A DNA stretch of 64,000 nt, from assembly GCF_041902845.1 (NCBI RefSeq), contig NZ_CP159486.1, positions 3,782,001 through 3,846,000 on the forward strand, read 5' to 3'. This document shows, one piece after another, positions 35,112-44,784 of the stretch (positions within the stretch are counted from its first letter, which is position 1; every line of letters starts with the position of its first letter). The notes under the pieces were generated by a model. It was not told where the DNA came from. It did no database searches and was given only the letters and a program-made list of their open reading frames with translations. This stretch comes from Limibacterium fermenti. Lineage in GTDB: Bacteria > Bacteroidota > Bacteroidia > Bacteroidales > Dysgonomonadaceae. A program made the translations under genes and the position numbers.

Positions 35112-35291
35112 CAAATTAATATCCGACTTCCGCAAGTCGGCCGTCACCTCAAAAAACACAAACAGCGACGGATAAATACAGAACCCTTTTTGGGGAAGTC
35201 AGAAGGAGGCGTACAGTCGCAAAAAAAAGTTTCATATCGCCCATTTATTGTTAATATACATTTCAATGGCTTTTAGAAACAATGTTTTGAC

Positions 35292-35299
35292 TATATTTG
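35292..35299 (+). promoter_or_regulatory. -7 promoter box (TATATTTG) of the phosphatase-like gene
   Basis: TATATTTG matches the consensus and makes the in-frame TTG at 35301 an unlikely start, because it precedes the expected transcription start. The GTG at 35322 is preferred. Confidence 0.55.
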
Positions 35300-35321
35300 C
35301 TTGTTACTAATAAAAAAAACA

Positions 35322-36389
35322 GTGAGGAAACTATATTTCATATCATCCCTACTCGTCTTGTCGGCTCTTTCGACAGGATGTATCTCTACGGTAAAAATAT
35401 CATCCGTGGTTGAAAAAAATACCGACGGCGATTATTTATTGAAGTGGGAAGTGAGCCCCGACCAGGAGGGGGAAATAGCGATTTACTCCTCGCCTTCCGA
35501 CAGCTCACTCAATGACTTCGCTTCGCTCCAATCGTATAAAATCACCGATCAGGTGGCCCTGATAAACCCTTCCGAATCGGGATTCCGCGAATATTTTCTT
35601 CTCAAAACAAAAGGGGCCAATTCCGGAATCGTCGCCAACCGCATCATCGAAATGGATGAAATTAAGAACTTTCGCGATGTGGGCGGTTATTTCACTTCCG
35701 ATAACAAACAAATGCGATGGGGCAGAATCTACCGTTCCGGGAATCTCTCAACCGCCACCCTCGCCGATCAAGACAAAATCCGAAAGTTAGGCATTAAAAC
35801 CATTATCGACTTTCGCTCGGAGAAAACGGCGAAGAAGTATCCCATTCTCCTGCATCCCGGCATACGCCGGATAGCGGTACCCATCAGCCTGATGGACGCC
35901 GAAAAACTCGATGAGCAGCTTCGCGACGAAGACTTTAACCGCAGCGATGCCATCCGCTTTGTACAGGAATCGTACGTGGGAATCGTAGAAAACTACAAAC
36001 CCGCATTCTCCGAAATGTTTAACATCCTTATCGATGAGGGTAATTATCCCATACTCCTAACTGGCTCACTCGGCAAAGACCGGGTAGGCCTTGCTTCGTA
36101 TTTTATCCTCTATGCCATCGGCGTTCCCGAAAATGTGATACAAGACGATTATCTCCTTTCCAACCGTGTGATCGACATATCCGCAACGGTCGAAAACGCA
36201 CAAAGTCTTCCCGAATATATGCAGGAAGCCATTACGGCCATGCTTTCGGTGAACAGGGCTTACATCAATTATGTCATCGACCACATTAAACAACAGTATG
36301 GCTCGGTCGATAACTATTTGGAAAAAGAACTGAATGTGGGTTCCGGCAAAAAGATTTTATTAAAAAAATACTTGCTCTATCCTTATTAA
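35322..36389 (+). CDS. Tyrosine-phosphatase-like lipoprotein with degenerate active site
   Basis: From a GTG start the protein is 355 residues, with a lipobox (LSALSTGC, Cys near residue 20). A fibronectin-like N-terminal region is followed by a tyrosine-phosphatase-family domain (Y_phosphatase3 type) from about residue 105: NFRDVGGY, MRWGRIYRSGNLS, IIDFRSEKTAKKYP. The P-loop that normally reads HCxAGKDRTG is here TGSLGKDRVG, with the catalytic cysteine and preceding histidine gone. The general fold, including the late YVIDHIKQQYGSVDNYL helix, is intact. A binding or otherwise altered role is likely. Confidence 0.85.
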   Translation: MRKLYFISSLLVLSALSTGCISTVKISSVVEKNTDGDYLLKWEVSPDQEGEIAIYSSPSDSSLNDFASLQSYKITDQVALINPSESGFREYFLLKTKGANSGIVANRIIEMDEIKNFRDVGGYFTSDNKQMRWGRIYRSGNLSTATLADQDKIRKLGIKTIIDFRSEKTAKKYPILLHPGIRRIAVPISLMDAEKLDEQLRDEDFNRSDAIRFVQESYVGIVENYKPAFSEMFNILIDEGNYPILLTGSLGKDRVGLASYFILYAIGVPENVIQDDYLLSNRVIDISATVENAQSLPEYMQEAITAMLSVNRAYINYVIDHIKQQYGSVDNYLEKELNVGSGKKILLKKYLLYPY

Positions 36390-36414
36390 CTTTGGTGATA
36401 TAAATATATTTAAC

Positions 36415-36611
36415 TACTTTTGCACCTGATTTCAATCAGGGTTATCTAGATCCTTCCATCCGGACGGATGAGCAGCCTATGTGCCGCATTTCTCTTTTTT
36501 TAATCAAAACGTACGTATTATCGAGCGCTCCTCTCATCTTTTCTTTCGTCGTTATGTGGGGGTAGAGAGATCGTTTGGGATACTTTCACCAATTAATATA
36601 ACAAAAAACAG
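36415..36611 (+). promoter_or_regulatory. Promoter and long leader of the DEAD-box helicase gene
   Basis: The -7 box TACTTTTG (36415-36422) has a good TTG at -33 (36392-36394, 20 bases upstream). Transcription would begin near 36429, leaving about 180 nt before the ATG at 36612. The leader contains a CATCC-GGAC-GGATG hairpin (36457-36470). Long structured leaders are common on cold-inducible helicase mRNAs; regulation is inferred only. Confidence 0.5.
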
Positions 36612-38291
36612 ATGAGTACATTTGAACAACTAGGAGTTGCTCCCGAGATATTGCGGGCAATTCAGGAAATGGGTTTCGAACAACCGATGCCCGTGCAGGA
36701 GCAAGTCATCCCGCAACTATTAAGCAATACCCGCGATATTATCGCTTTAGCGCAAACGGGTACCGGTAAAACCGCCGCTTTCGGCATCCCCGTCATCCAG
36801 AAAACCGACATCGGACTATTATCTCCCCAAACGCTGATTCTTTGCCCTACCCGTGAGCTGTGCCTGCAAATTGCCGGCGACCTCACCGAGATTTCGCAAT
36901 ATGTCAAAGGCCTCAAAATCCTTCCCGTTTACGGCGGATCGAGTATCGAAAGCCAGATAAAAACGCTGAAGCGCGGCGTCCAAATCGTTGTCGCCACTCC
37001 CGGACGCCTTATCGACTTGATTAAGCGTAAAACGGTGTCCCTCGCCAACGTACACACCGTCATCCTCGATGAAGCGGACGAAATGCTCAACATGGGATTT
37101 ACCGAAAGTATCGATGAAATCCTTTCCAGCGTGCCGCAAGACCGCAGCATGTTGCTCTTTTCGGCTACCATGCCCCAGGAGATTGCCAAAATCACCAAAA
37201 AATACATGTCCGATCCCGTCGAAATTATTATCGGCCGTAAAAACGAAGGGGCGCAAAACGTGAAGCATATCTATTTTATGGTGCATGCAAAAGATAAATA
37301 TCTCGCCCTGAAACGGATTGTGGATTATTACCCCAATATTTACGGCATCGTGTTTTGCCGCACCCGCAAAGATACGCAGGAAATCGCCGACAAACTTATT
37401 CAGGACGGTTACGACGCCGACTCGCTTCACGGCGACCTGTCGCAGGCGCAGCGCGATTATGTAATGAACAAATTCCGCCAGCGAAACCTCCAGATCTTAG
37501 TCGCTACCGACGTTGCCGCCCGCGGTTTGGATGTCGACGATATTACCCACGTCATCAATTTCGGCCTGCCGGACGACTTGGAAGTATACACCCACCGCAG
37601 CGGACGCACGGGACGAGCCGGAAAAGCGGGTACATCCATTTCCATCATCCACACCAAGGAAAAAGGGAAAATCAAACAGATAGAAAAGACTATCAATAAG
37701 AAGTTCGAAAAGGAAAATATTCCTGCAGGCGACATCATCTGCGAAAAACAATTGTTCAACTTCGTCGATAAGATTGAAAAAGTAAAAGTCAACGAAGAAG
37801 AAATAGAACGTTTGCTTCCTTCCATCTTCCGTAAACTCGACTGGCTCGATAAGGAAGATGTCATAAAGCGTGTCGTTTCGCTCGAATTCAACCGCTTGAT
37901 CGACTATTATCAAAAGGCCGAGGAAATAGAAGAACCTTCCGAACAATCCTATTCGAAAAACGAACGTACCCGCAACCGGAAAAACGAACGGGGGGATAAA
38001 TACGACAGAGGGGATAAAAATAACCGTCAGCCCGAAAAAGGATATACCCGTCTCTTTATCAATATAGGAAAAATCGATGGCGCCAATCCGGCCAACCTAA
38101 TGGGTTTTCTCAACGACTATGTTCCAGGCAAAGTACGCGTGGGACGGATCGACCTGATGAAGAACTTTTCCTTTTTCGAAGTTCCCGAGCAAAATGCGCG
38201 GCAGGTAGTAAAAGCCTTAAAAGGTATTTATGTCGAAGACCGTAAGCTTGTTGTGGAGTTTGCTTCTCAAATGAACTCTAAAAAGCATTAA
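36612..38291 (+). CDS. DEAD-box ATP-dependent RNA helicase (DeaD/CsdA-like)
   Basis: The 559-residue protein unwinds RNA in ribosome assembly or mRNA turnover. The helicase core shows the Q motif (FEQLGVAPEILRAIQEMGFE), Walker A AQTGTGKTAAF, DEAD box VILDEADEMLN, SAT (LLFSATMPQ) and motif VI THRSGRTGRAGKAG. A charged, Arg/Asn/Lys-rich linker lies at about residues 435-480. A C-terminal DbpA-type RNA-binding domain occupies about residues 480-555 (YTRLFINIGKIDGANPANLM). It resembles DeaD/CsdA in layout. Its long leader suggests post-transcriptional control. Confidence 0.96.
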   Translation: MSTFEQLGVAPEILRAIQEMGFEQPMPVQEQVIPQLLSNTRDIIALAQTGTGKTAAFGIPVIQKTDIGLLSPQTLILCPTRELCLQIAGDLTEISQYVKGLKILPVYGGSSIESQIKTLKRGVQIVVATPGRLIDLIKRKTVSLANVHTVILDEADEMLNMGFTESIDEILSSVPQDRSMLLFSATMPQEIAKITKKYMSDPVEIIIGRKNEGAQNVKHIYFMVHAKDKYLALKRIVDYYPNIYGIVFCRTRKDTQEIADKLIQDGYDADSLHGDLSQAQRDYVMNKFRQRNLQILVATDVAARGLDVDDITHVINFGLPDDLEVYTHRSGRTGRAGKAGTSISIIHTKEKGKIKQIEKTINKKFEKENIPAGDIICEKQLFNFVDKIEKVKVNEEEIERLLPSIFRKLDWLDKEDVIKRVVSLEFNRLIDYYQKAEEIEEPSEQSYSKNERTRNRKNERGDKYDRGDKNNRQPEKGYTRLFINIGKIDGANPANLMGFLNDYVPGKVRVGRIDLMKNFSFFEVPEQNARQVVKALKGIYVEDRKLVVEFASQMNSKKH

Positions 38292-38382
38292 ATTCTATTT
38301 TAAAAGTTTTTTTTAAAACTAAGTTGATGCGAATTTGTTATGTATTTTACATTAATAATATTTTAAGAAAGACAAGTTTGAT

Positions 38383-40290
38383 ATGAATCAGAAACTTTTA
38401 ATCAGAGATCTCACATTGAGAGATGGTCAGCAATCGGCTTTTGCTACGCGCATGAACCAGTCGCAAGTCGACAGGGTATTGCCGTATTATAAGGATGCCA
38501 ACTTCTATGCAATGGAGGTTTGGGGAGGTGCTGTTCCCGATTCGGTAATGCGTTACCTGAATGAAAACCCTTGGGACCGGCTTGAAAAAATACATGCCGC
38601 AGTAGGGAATGTTTCTAAACTGACGGCCCTTTCCCGAGGACGGAACTTATACGGATATGCTCCCTATCCCGATGAAATTATCGACGGTTTTTTTAAAAAT
38701 GCCGTCGCTTCAGGACTCAACATCATGCGTATTTTCGACGCCCTGAATGACGTAGACAACATCAAATCGAGTGTAAAGTCGATTAAGAAATATGGAGGAA
38801 TGGCCGATTGCGCCGTTTGCTATACGGTCGATCCGAAATATGATGACGACCCGCAGGAAGAAACGAAAAAGGGTGGATTCCTCGGTCTGTTCTCCAAAAA
38901 AGAAGAAACTCCGAAACCCAAGCACAACCCGGTGTTTACCGACGAGTATTTCCTCAATAAAGCGAAAGAAATGTTTGCCCTCGGAGCCGATATGATCACC
39001 ATCAAGGATATGAGCGGGCTTATTCCTCCTTCGCGCGTAGCAGCCTTGATACCACTGTTCAAAAAGCATATCAACGTTCCGGTCGATTTCCATACGCATT
39101 GCACCCCCGGTTACGGCCTTGCAGCGGTACTTACCGCCATTGTTTACGGTGCCGATATCGTTGATACGGTTATCTGGAACTTCGCCGGAGGACCCGCAGC
39201 GCCTGCGCTTGAGTTAATTTACATTTTCTGTAAAAAACTAGGTGTCGAATTGGATGTAAACATGGAAGCGGTAGCCAAGATCAACAAGGAGTTGTTCGAT
39301 ATACGCAAGGAATTGGATCCTTACGATGCCGTAAAACAATTCCCGAAACCATTCAATCCGCTTACGGATACCCTGCCCGCTGAAATCGACAGAGAGTTCG
39401 ATAAAGCTATCGAAGCGGCTAAACGTAATGACGAAGCAGCTCTATTGGACGCCTGCCACGCTATTGAAACTTACTTCAATTTCCCGAAAGCCGATGAGCG
39501 TGTTAAGAACGCCGAAATTCCGGGAGGTATGTACACGAATATGGTTGCTCAATTAAAGCAATTCAATTCGTTGGACATTTTGGATGACGCCATGAAGCTC
39601 ATCCCCAGTGTCCGGTTGGATGCAGGGTTACCTCCATTGGTAACTCCTACCAGTCAAATTGTAGGAGCTCAAGCGGTAAGTTCGGCTTTAAACCTGAAAA
39701 ACGGACGGCCGAAATATGCCAATGCTTCCAACCAATTTGTGGCTCTTGTAAAAGGGGAATATGGTAAAACCCCCGTCCCGGTGAATCCCGAATTCCGCTT
39801 GCAAATTGCCGGCACTCGAGAAGAAACGCCTTACGATACTTCGACTTATAAAAGTCAGGACAATCCTGTTTTGGAAGAATACGGAAGCGTTCACTTGGCA
39901 AAAGATGAAAAAGATCAACTTTTGCTCGAATTGTTCCCTGCGGTGGCGACCAATTTCTTAAGAAATCTGCGCAAAAAAGAATTTGAAGCAAATGGCGGTA
40001 GCCATACGCAACAAAGCGAACAGTCGCAGGCTTCGCAACAGCAACACGTTCAGGATGCCGAACCTTCAGGACCGAAAGGACAATATATTCAGAGCCCGAT
40101 GCCGGGTAATATTATCGAAGTCCTCGTAAAAGAAGGCGAGACAGTAAAGAAAGGTGACAATTTACTGATTCTTGAAGCGATGAAGATGGAAAATGACATC
40201 ACATCCGAACTTTCCGGAACCGTGCGCCGTATATTCGTTCAGGCAGGGGATGTAGTGAAAGAAGGAGTACCGCTGGTAGAAATTGTTTAA
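38383..40290 (+). CDS. Biotin-dependent carboxyltransferase subunit (oxaloacetate decarboxylase alpha / pyruvate carboxylase B type)
   Basis: The 635-residue protein combines a carboxyltransferase domain, a conserved C-terminal domain and a biotin carrier domain. The N-terminal RDLTLRDGQQSAFATRM holds the metal-binding aspartate, with VDFHTHCTPGYGLAAVLTAI further in. An unusual lysine-rich insertion lies near residues 163-180 (KKGGFLGLFSKKEETPK). After a Gln/Ser-rich linker the biotinyl domain shows LILEAMKMENDI, with the biotinylated lysine at about residue 601. No decarboxylase beta/gamma or biotin carboxylase gene adjoins it, so the reaction (oxaloacetate decarboxylation or pyruvate carboxylation) cannot be decided locally. 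Confidence 0.93.
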   Translation: MNQKLLIRDLTLRDGQQSAFATRMNQSQVDRVLPYYKDANFYAMEVWGGAVPDSVMRYLNENPWDRLEKIHAAVGNVSKLTALSRGRNLYGYAPYPDEIIDGFFKNAVASGLNIMRIFDALNDVDNIKSSVKSIKKYGGMADCAVCYTVDPKYDDDPQEETKKGGFLGLFSKKEETPKPKHNPVFTDEYFLNKAKEMFALGADMITIKDMSGLIPPSRVAALIPLFKKHINVPVDFHTHCTPGYGLAAVLTAIVYGADIVDTVIWNFAGGPAAPALELIYIFCKKLGVELDVNMEAVAKINKELFDIRKELDPYDAVKQFPKPFNPLTDTLPAEIDREFDKAIEAAKRNDEAALLDACHAIETYFNFPKADERVKNAEIPGGMYTNMVAQLKQFNSLDILDDAMKLIPSVRLDAGLPPLVTPTSQIVGAQAVSSALNLKNGRPKYANASNQFVALVKGEYGKTPVPVNPEFRLQIAGTREETPYDTSTYKSQDNPVLEEYGSVHLAKDEKDQLLLELFPAVATNFLRNLRKKEFEANGGSHTQQSEQSQASQQQHVQDAEPSGPKGQYIQSPMPGNIIEVLVKEGETVKKGDNLLILEAMKMENDITSELSGTVRRIFVQAGDVVKEGVPLVEIV

Positions 40291-40325
40291 TAACAAATTC
40301 TCTCTTACTCTTATGTGAAATATTT

Positions 40326-40366
40326 AAAGCGGGGGCATCGTTCGAAACGGTACCCTCGCTTATCTT
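40326..40366. terminator. Bidirectional terminator between the carboxyltransferase gene and the araB operon end
   Basis: AAGCGGGGGCATCGTT pairs with ACGGTACCCTCGCTT (16 positions, one mismatch, two G-U) around a CGAA loop. It serves both convergent transcripts and marks the 3' end of the ten-gene operon. Confidence 0.8.
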
Positions 40367-41992
40367 TTACCGGAAATCCTGCATAAAAATTCCGGCTTTA
40401 AGGTATCGGTTATAGAGTACATCATATACTTTCCGATGTTTATCTTGCGGATAATATACGGTCAGATGTTTTTGTACCAAAACCTTTTGAGCGTTCTGCA
40501 CCGAGTCGAAACAACCGGCCGCTACCGAAGCGCCTATAGCCGCACCCAACGCTCCGGCTTGTTGTGTAGCGGCTATCTTGATAGGAACGCCCATCACATC
40601 GCTCAACGTTTGCATTACATAGGGCGATTTCAGGGAAATACCCCCTACTCCGATAACCTCTGCAATCTCGATTCCTTCTTTTTCAATATGTTCCATTATA
40701 GCCCGCGAACCGAAAGCCGTCGCTTCTACCAGACTTTTATAAATCTGCGCCGGCGTCGTGCCCAATGTCAATCCGAAAAGGCCGCCCTGTAATTTTTGAT
40801 CGGCATAAGGCGTGCGACGGCCGTTGAACCAATCACAAGCCACCGGATCGTTTTCCATCACCGTAAGTTTCGACGCTTCTTCATTAAGAGCCGGCAAGAT
40901 ACGCGAAATAAGCGCTTCGCCGGCTTCAACACCCTGCAACGTCCATGAGAGAAGGTGCTTAAACCAGGCATAGATATCGCCGAAAGCCGATTGCCCCGCC
41001 TCCAAACCGATATATCCCGGAATAACCGAGCCATCGACTTGCCCGCTGATGCCGGGGACAAACTTCTCTTTCATATCTTCCTTCGGAGTAACCACAATAT
41101 CGCAGGTCGACGTGCCGACAATCTTAACCATCGTATGCGCTTTTATTCCGGCTCCGACGGCTCCGGCATGCGCATCGATGATGCCCACGGCCACTTTTAT
41201 CTCTTTGCGCAATCCCAGGCGTTCCGCCCACTCTTGGGTGAGTTCTCCGGCCGGGATGTCGCCGGTGTAGGTTTCGTTGCTCAAATGCCCGGCAAAACCG
41301 TCGAACAAAGGATCGAGCCGTGAAAGAAACTCCTGCGACGGATAACCGCCCCACTCTTCCGCCCACATCCCTTTATGCCCCGCGGCGCATCGGCTGCGTT
41401 TGACTTCTTCGGGCCTTAACCGACCGGTAAGCAATGCCGGCATCCAATCGCAATGCTCGATAATGGCATACGCGTCCTTCCGGATGCTTTCATTTTCCCG
41501 CAACGCGTGAAGCGCTTTAGCCCAAAACCATTCGGAGGAATAAATACCTCCGGAAAGGGCCGTGAAATCGGGGTTCCAGCGATGCGCCAACTCATTTATT
41601 TCCGCGGCTTCGCGGATAGAGGTATGGTCTTTCCAAAGGATAAACATGGCATCTGGATCTTCCGCATACTCCGGCAATAAAGCCAACGGCGTACCGCTCC
41701 TGTCCGTCAGGCAGGGCGTACTGCCGGTCGTATCGATTCCCAAAGCGGCAATATCTTCCGCCGCTCCGGCAGGAAGTTGAGACACCGCTCCGCGAAGGGC
41801 TTCTTCCAGCGAATCGATATAATCCTGCGGATGTTGACGGTAGCGGTTCTTCGACGGATCGCAATACCATCCGTTCCTCCACCGCCGATAATACGATTCC
41901 GATACCGCGATCTCTTCTCCCGACTCCGCATTGACAATCAATGCCCTGCACGAATCGGTACCATAGTCGATTCCTATTACTAATTTTCCCAT
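40367..41992 (-). CDS. araB: Ribulokinase (AraB-type FGGY kinase)
   Basis: The 541-residue FGGY-family kinase phosphorylates ribulose. The N-terminal nucleotide-binding motif GIDYGTDSCRALIVNAESGE and the segments FILWKDHTSIREAAEI, VKIVGTSTCDIVVTP and GYIGLEAGQSAFGDIYAWF are typical of AraB rather than L-fuculokinase. The sugar-site aspartate is in VGIIDAHAGAVGAG. AraB is known to accept D- as well as L-ribulose. As last gene of the fucI-led operon, 20 bases after the permease gene, it most likely converts D-ribulose to D-ribulose 5-phosphate; that is inference from the locus. Confidence 0.93.
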   Translation of the reverse strand: MGKLVIGIDYGTDSCRALIVNAESGEEIAVSESYYRRWRNGWYCDPSKNRYRQHPQDYIDSLEEALRGAVSQLPAGAAEDIAALGIDTTGSTPCLTDRSGTPLALLPEYAEDPDAMFILWKDHTSIREAAEINELAHRWNPDFTALSGGIYSSEWFWAKALHALRENESIRKDAYAIIEHCDWMPALLTGRLRPEEVKRSRCAAGHKGMWAEEWGGYPSQEFLSRLDPLFDGFAGHLSNETYTGDIPAGELTQEWAERLGLRKEIKVAVGIIDAHAGAVGAGIKAHTMVKIVGTSTCDIVVTPKEDMKEKFVPGISGQVDGSVIPGYIGLEAGQSAFGDIYAWFKHLLSWTLQGVEAGEALISRILPALNEEASKLTVMENDPVACDWFNGRRTPYADQKLQGGLFGLTLGTTPAQIYKSLVEATAFGSRAIMEHIEKEGIEIAEVIGVGGISLKSPYVMQTLSDVMGVPIKIAATQQAGALGAAIGASVAAGCFDSVQNAQKVLVQKHLTVYYPQDKHRKVYDVLYNRYLKAGIFMQDFR

Positions 41993-42012
41993 ATCATTAT
42001 TCTCTTTTTAAA

Positions 42013-43473
42013 TCAATTTTCCAAAGAAGCCTCTAACTTCTTATCGCGGGCAATGGTAAAGCTGTATACGGTTATGATTAAAAACGCAACGGCAGGCACC
42101 CAATAGGCTAACTGAATGCTTCCCGAATGGTCGGATAGGATGCCTTGTATCTGCGTCAAAAAAGCCGCTCCGGCAATTGCCATAACCATTCCCGAACTGC
42201 CGATTTTGGTGTCCTCTCCCAATCCGCGCATGCCGATGCCGTAAATCGTCGGGAACATGAGCGACATGCAACCCGAAATACCCATCAGCGCATAGACGCC
42301 CAAGAAACCCGGTGCGTACACCGTTGTCACACTGCAAATGACCGCCAAAATCGCCAGCACCGACAGCAAGTTCACCGGTTTGATCCACTTCATCAGCCAG
42401 GTACACAAAAAGCGAGCGCAGACGAACAACACCATCGACAAAATATAGTACGTCGCCGCAGCTTGTTCGGCCGTACGCGGCAGCAAGGCGTCCAGCCCTA
42501 TCCATTCGCAGAAATGATAAAACCGTGCGGCCACCGGTTCCACATTCCGCAGTGTACTCATAATCGTTTCGGAAGACGCCCCCGAGCCTAATGAAGCGAT
42601 CACGCCGTTCAAGTCGAGATGTTGAATGACGTAACGGATCAGGAACGACCATACCGCCACCTGTGCTCCCACATAAAAGAATTGGGTCGCTACGCCCCAA
42701 ACGTAATTCTTATTGCGCTTGAGACGCCCGAATGTCGCTTTCAGATTCAAGGTCTTATCATCGTCCTGCGCCTTGGGCATGCGGGTAAAAAAGATGGCTG
42801 CCAACAAGACAAGCATCACCAGGCCCAGCACCACATACGCCGTAGTAACGGCATTTAACTCCCCATTCTGTATCTGCAACAAATCGGCTTGCGAAAGGCC
42901 GCTCCTATCCTCGGCGCTCATCGTATTTAATTGCGAAAGAACGAAGATTTGGCTCGCCAAAGCACCGGTCAACGCTCCGAACGGATTAAACGATTGAGAG
43001 AAATTCAATCTTCTCGTAGCCGTTACCGGATCGCCCAACGCGTACACGTACGAATTGGTGGAAGTCTCCAAAATAGACAGTCCGGCGAATAAAATGAAAA
43101 ATGCCAGGAGGTATACCGCGAAGCAGAAAAACGGATTGATATCAATGGCCAGCATGGCCGGATAGAATAAGAAGCAACCGGTAATGCATAAGCTTAATCC
43201 CAGCAATACCCCCGATTTGTATGTATGTTTCTTGATGAAAATAGCGCCGGGCAACGCGAAACAGCCATATCCCAACAGGTATGCCACGACTTGTATCCAA
43301 GCGGTCTGGGTGTCGGAGAAACTCATGATGCGTTTAAAGGCGGCCAGCATGGCATCGGTCATATTGTTAGGCACCGCCCAGATGAAGAACAAGGCTGTCA
43401 GAAGAATAAAAGGAAACAGGATCCCTTTGGGAACCAAATGATGCTTTTCCATCGGTTTGTGATGTGGATTCAT
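42013..43473 (-). CDS. fucP: FucP-type sugar:proton symporter (MFS)
   Basis: The 486-residue inner-membrane protein has about twelve hydrophobic segments and belongs to the L-fucose:H+ symporter family. It shows PFILLTALFFIWAVPNNMTD at the N-terminus, VVAYLLGYGCFALPGAIFIK and the membrane-embedded ETSTNSYVYALGDP and FSQSFNPFGALTG segments. FucP relatives import L-fucose and structurally related D-arabinose. It starts 9 bases after the DUF6786-like gene and precedes the kinase by 20 bases, so it probably imports the monosaccharide released by the periplasmic enzymes. Actual sugar inferred. Confidence 0.92.
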   Translation of the reverse strand: MNPHHKPMEKHHLVPKGILFPFILLTALFFIWAVPNNMTDAMLAAFKRIMSFSDTQTAWIQVVAYLLGYGCFALPGAIFIKKHTYKSGVLLGLSLCITGCFLFYPAMLAIDINPFFCFAVYLLAFFILFAGLSILETSTNSYVYALGDPVTATRRLNFSQSFNPFGALTGALASQIFVLSQLNTMSAEDRSGLSQADLLQIQNGELNAVTTAYVVLGLVMLVLLAAIFFTRMPKAQDDDKTLNLKATFGRLKRNKNYVWGVATQFFYVGAQVAVWSFLIRYVIQHLDLNGVIASLGSGASSETIMSTLRNVEPVAARFYHFCEWIGLDALLPRTAEQAAATYYILSMVLFVCARFLCTWLMKWIKPVNLLSVLAILAVICSVTTVYAPGFLGVYALMGISGCMSLMFPTIYGIGMRGLGEDTKIGSSGMVMAIAGAAFLTQIQGILSDHSGSIQLAYWVPAVAFLIITVYSFTIARDKKLEASLEN

Positions 43474-43482
43474 TGAAATGTG

Positions 43483-44730
43483 TTATTTAAAAATAGTCTT
43501 TACTTGCTTGAGGGAGACGCCCAGCAGCTTTTCACAAATCGGGGAAAGCGCGGCTTCATCGCCCGTAAAATGATATACATGATGCGTATGCGACAGTGAT
43601 TCGCCGGATTTCAGGAACGCAACGGGCGAGCAACTTTCCAGTTCGAGGAAAGGGCCCATGATGCTGCCGTCGTCCAACGGGCCGTCGTTATAAGCATTCA
43701 ATGCGTCGCCCTTTAAAGGATCTTTCGCCGGATTCCATTCCTGATTGAGGTAAGTCGACTCGGGATCCGCATCGAAGGTGATAACGGTCAGCCGTCGGGA
43801 TATCGGATCGTAGTTCCCTGCAACCGCTTTGGTGCGCTTAGCGTTCATTCCCAATTTACTGCGGTATTTTCCGTCCGTTTTCAGATAGAGCGTGCCGTTT
43901 TCGTAACGGATCCGGTCGGAAGGTATCTCACCGAAATAGTCGGTGGTCGCAACCGCCCCTAATTCTTTATCATTGCCCTCGTTGTACGGCACTACGGTAA
44001 CGGCCGAATCGGAAGGATTGAACATGTCGAGCATCCATATGCATACGGTTCCCGTTTCGGGCGTCCATTCGAAATCATTTCCATTGGTGATTTTATTGTC
44101 GGTAGCATACGCAACCGCCGCTGCGCCGTCCGGCAACGTCATACCGAGCGTACGGGATAAATCAGCTGCTTGCAAAAGCGCTATCTTTCGTTCGACGGAA
44201 ATTTTCAACGTGCTTCCCTTATAGTTTTTCAGTTCCATTTTCTTAGTTAGCACCGCTTCTTGATCCGATGCGCTTTGTACTTCCCACGCTTCGGTATCGA
44301 TGGCCGGGGGCGTATGCCAATTGTCATATACCTGTTCGGCGTCCGGCTGGAAATAAATGGAATATTGCCCGCCTTCGGGTCCCAGCCAGAAACGGTTTTC
44401 GCCACCGTACCCGTTCATGTGTTCATCGACGACGCCCGAGTCAAAGACTTTGTAATTGACAAAGCCGAGGCTTTTGCCCTCTGCACCGCCAGTGGTGGAA
44501 GTGAATACTTTGGCTTGATAAGCCGGCGAAACGATCACCTGCGCTCTTTCATCGGCCGATTTGAGCACAATCAGACTGTCTTTTTCCGATAAATAATTGA
44601 GATCGTATCCGAACGTTCCCTTTTCAAAATGGTTGTTCATACTGTTTTCTGTTTTTTTACTGTTGCTTGTGCAGGAAAGCAGTAGCGCGCTTCCCACTGT
44701 TGCAAGCATCAACATGTTATTTATTTTCAT
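43483..44730 (-). CDS. DUF6786-like lipoprotein (mutarotase-like fold?)
   Basis: The 415-residue protein has a lipobox (VGSALLLSCTS, Cys near residue 20) and is beta-rich throughout. Its segments GYGGENRFWLGPEGGQYSIY and FNPSDSAVTVVPYNEG, and the late SHTHHVYHF, resemble DUF6786 proteins found in sugar-utilisation loci. The repeated beta pattern and WLGPEGG motif recall aldose 1-epimerase-like folds, so a sugar-binding or epimerising role is possible. It sits between the alpha/alpha-barrel-like gene and the permease gene in the operon. Family call is moderate; function is inference. Confidence 0.68.
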   Translation of the reverse strand: MKINNMLMLATVGSALLLSCTSNSKKTENSMNNHFEKGTFGYDLNYLSEKDSLIVLKSADERAQVIVSPAYQAKVFTSTTGGAEGKSLGFVNYKVFDSGVVDEHMNGYGGENRFWLGPEGGQYSIYFQPDAEQVYDNWHTPPAIDTEAWEVQSASDQEAVLTKKMELKNYKGSTLKISVERKIALLQAADLSRTLGMTLPDGAAAVAYATDNKITNGNDFEWTPETGTVCIWMLDMFNPSDSAVTVVPYNEGNDKELGAVATTDYFGEIPSDRIRYENGTLYLKTDGKYRSKLGMNAKRTKAVAGNYDPISRRLTVITFDADPESTYLNQEWNPAKDPLKGDALNAYNDGPLDDGSIMGPFLELESCSPVAFLKSGESLSHTHHVYHFTGDEAALSPICEKLLGVSLKQVKTIFK

Positions 44731-44784
44731 CTTATTATTGTTTTTAAATTCACCGTTATCCCTTCAATCTTTCATCAATCTATA

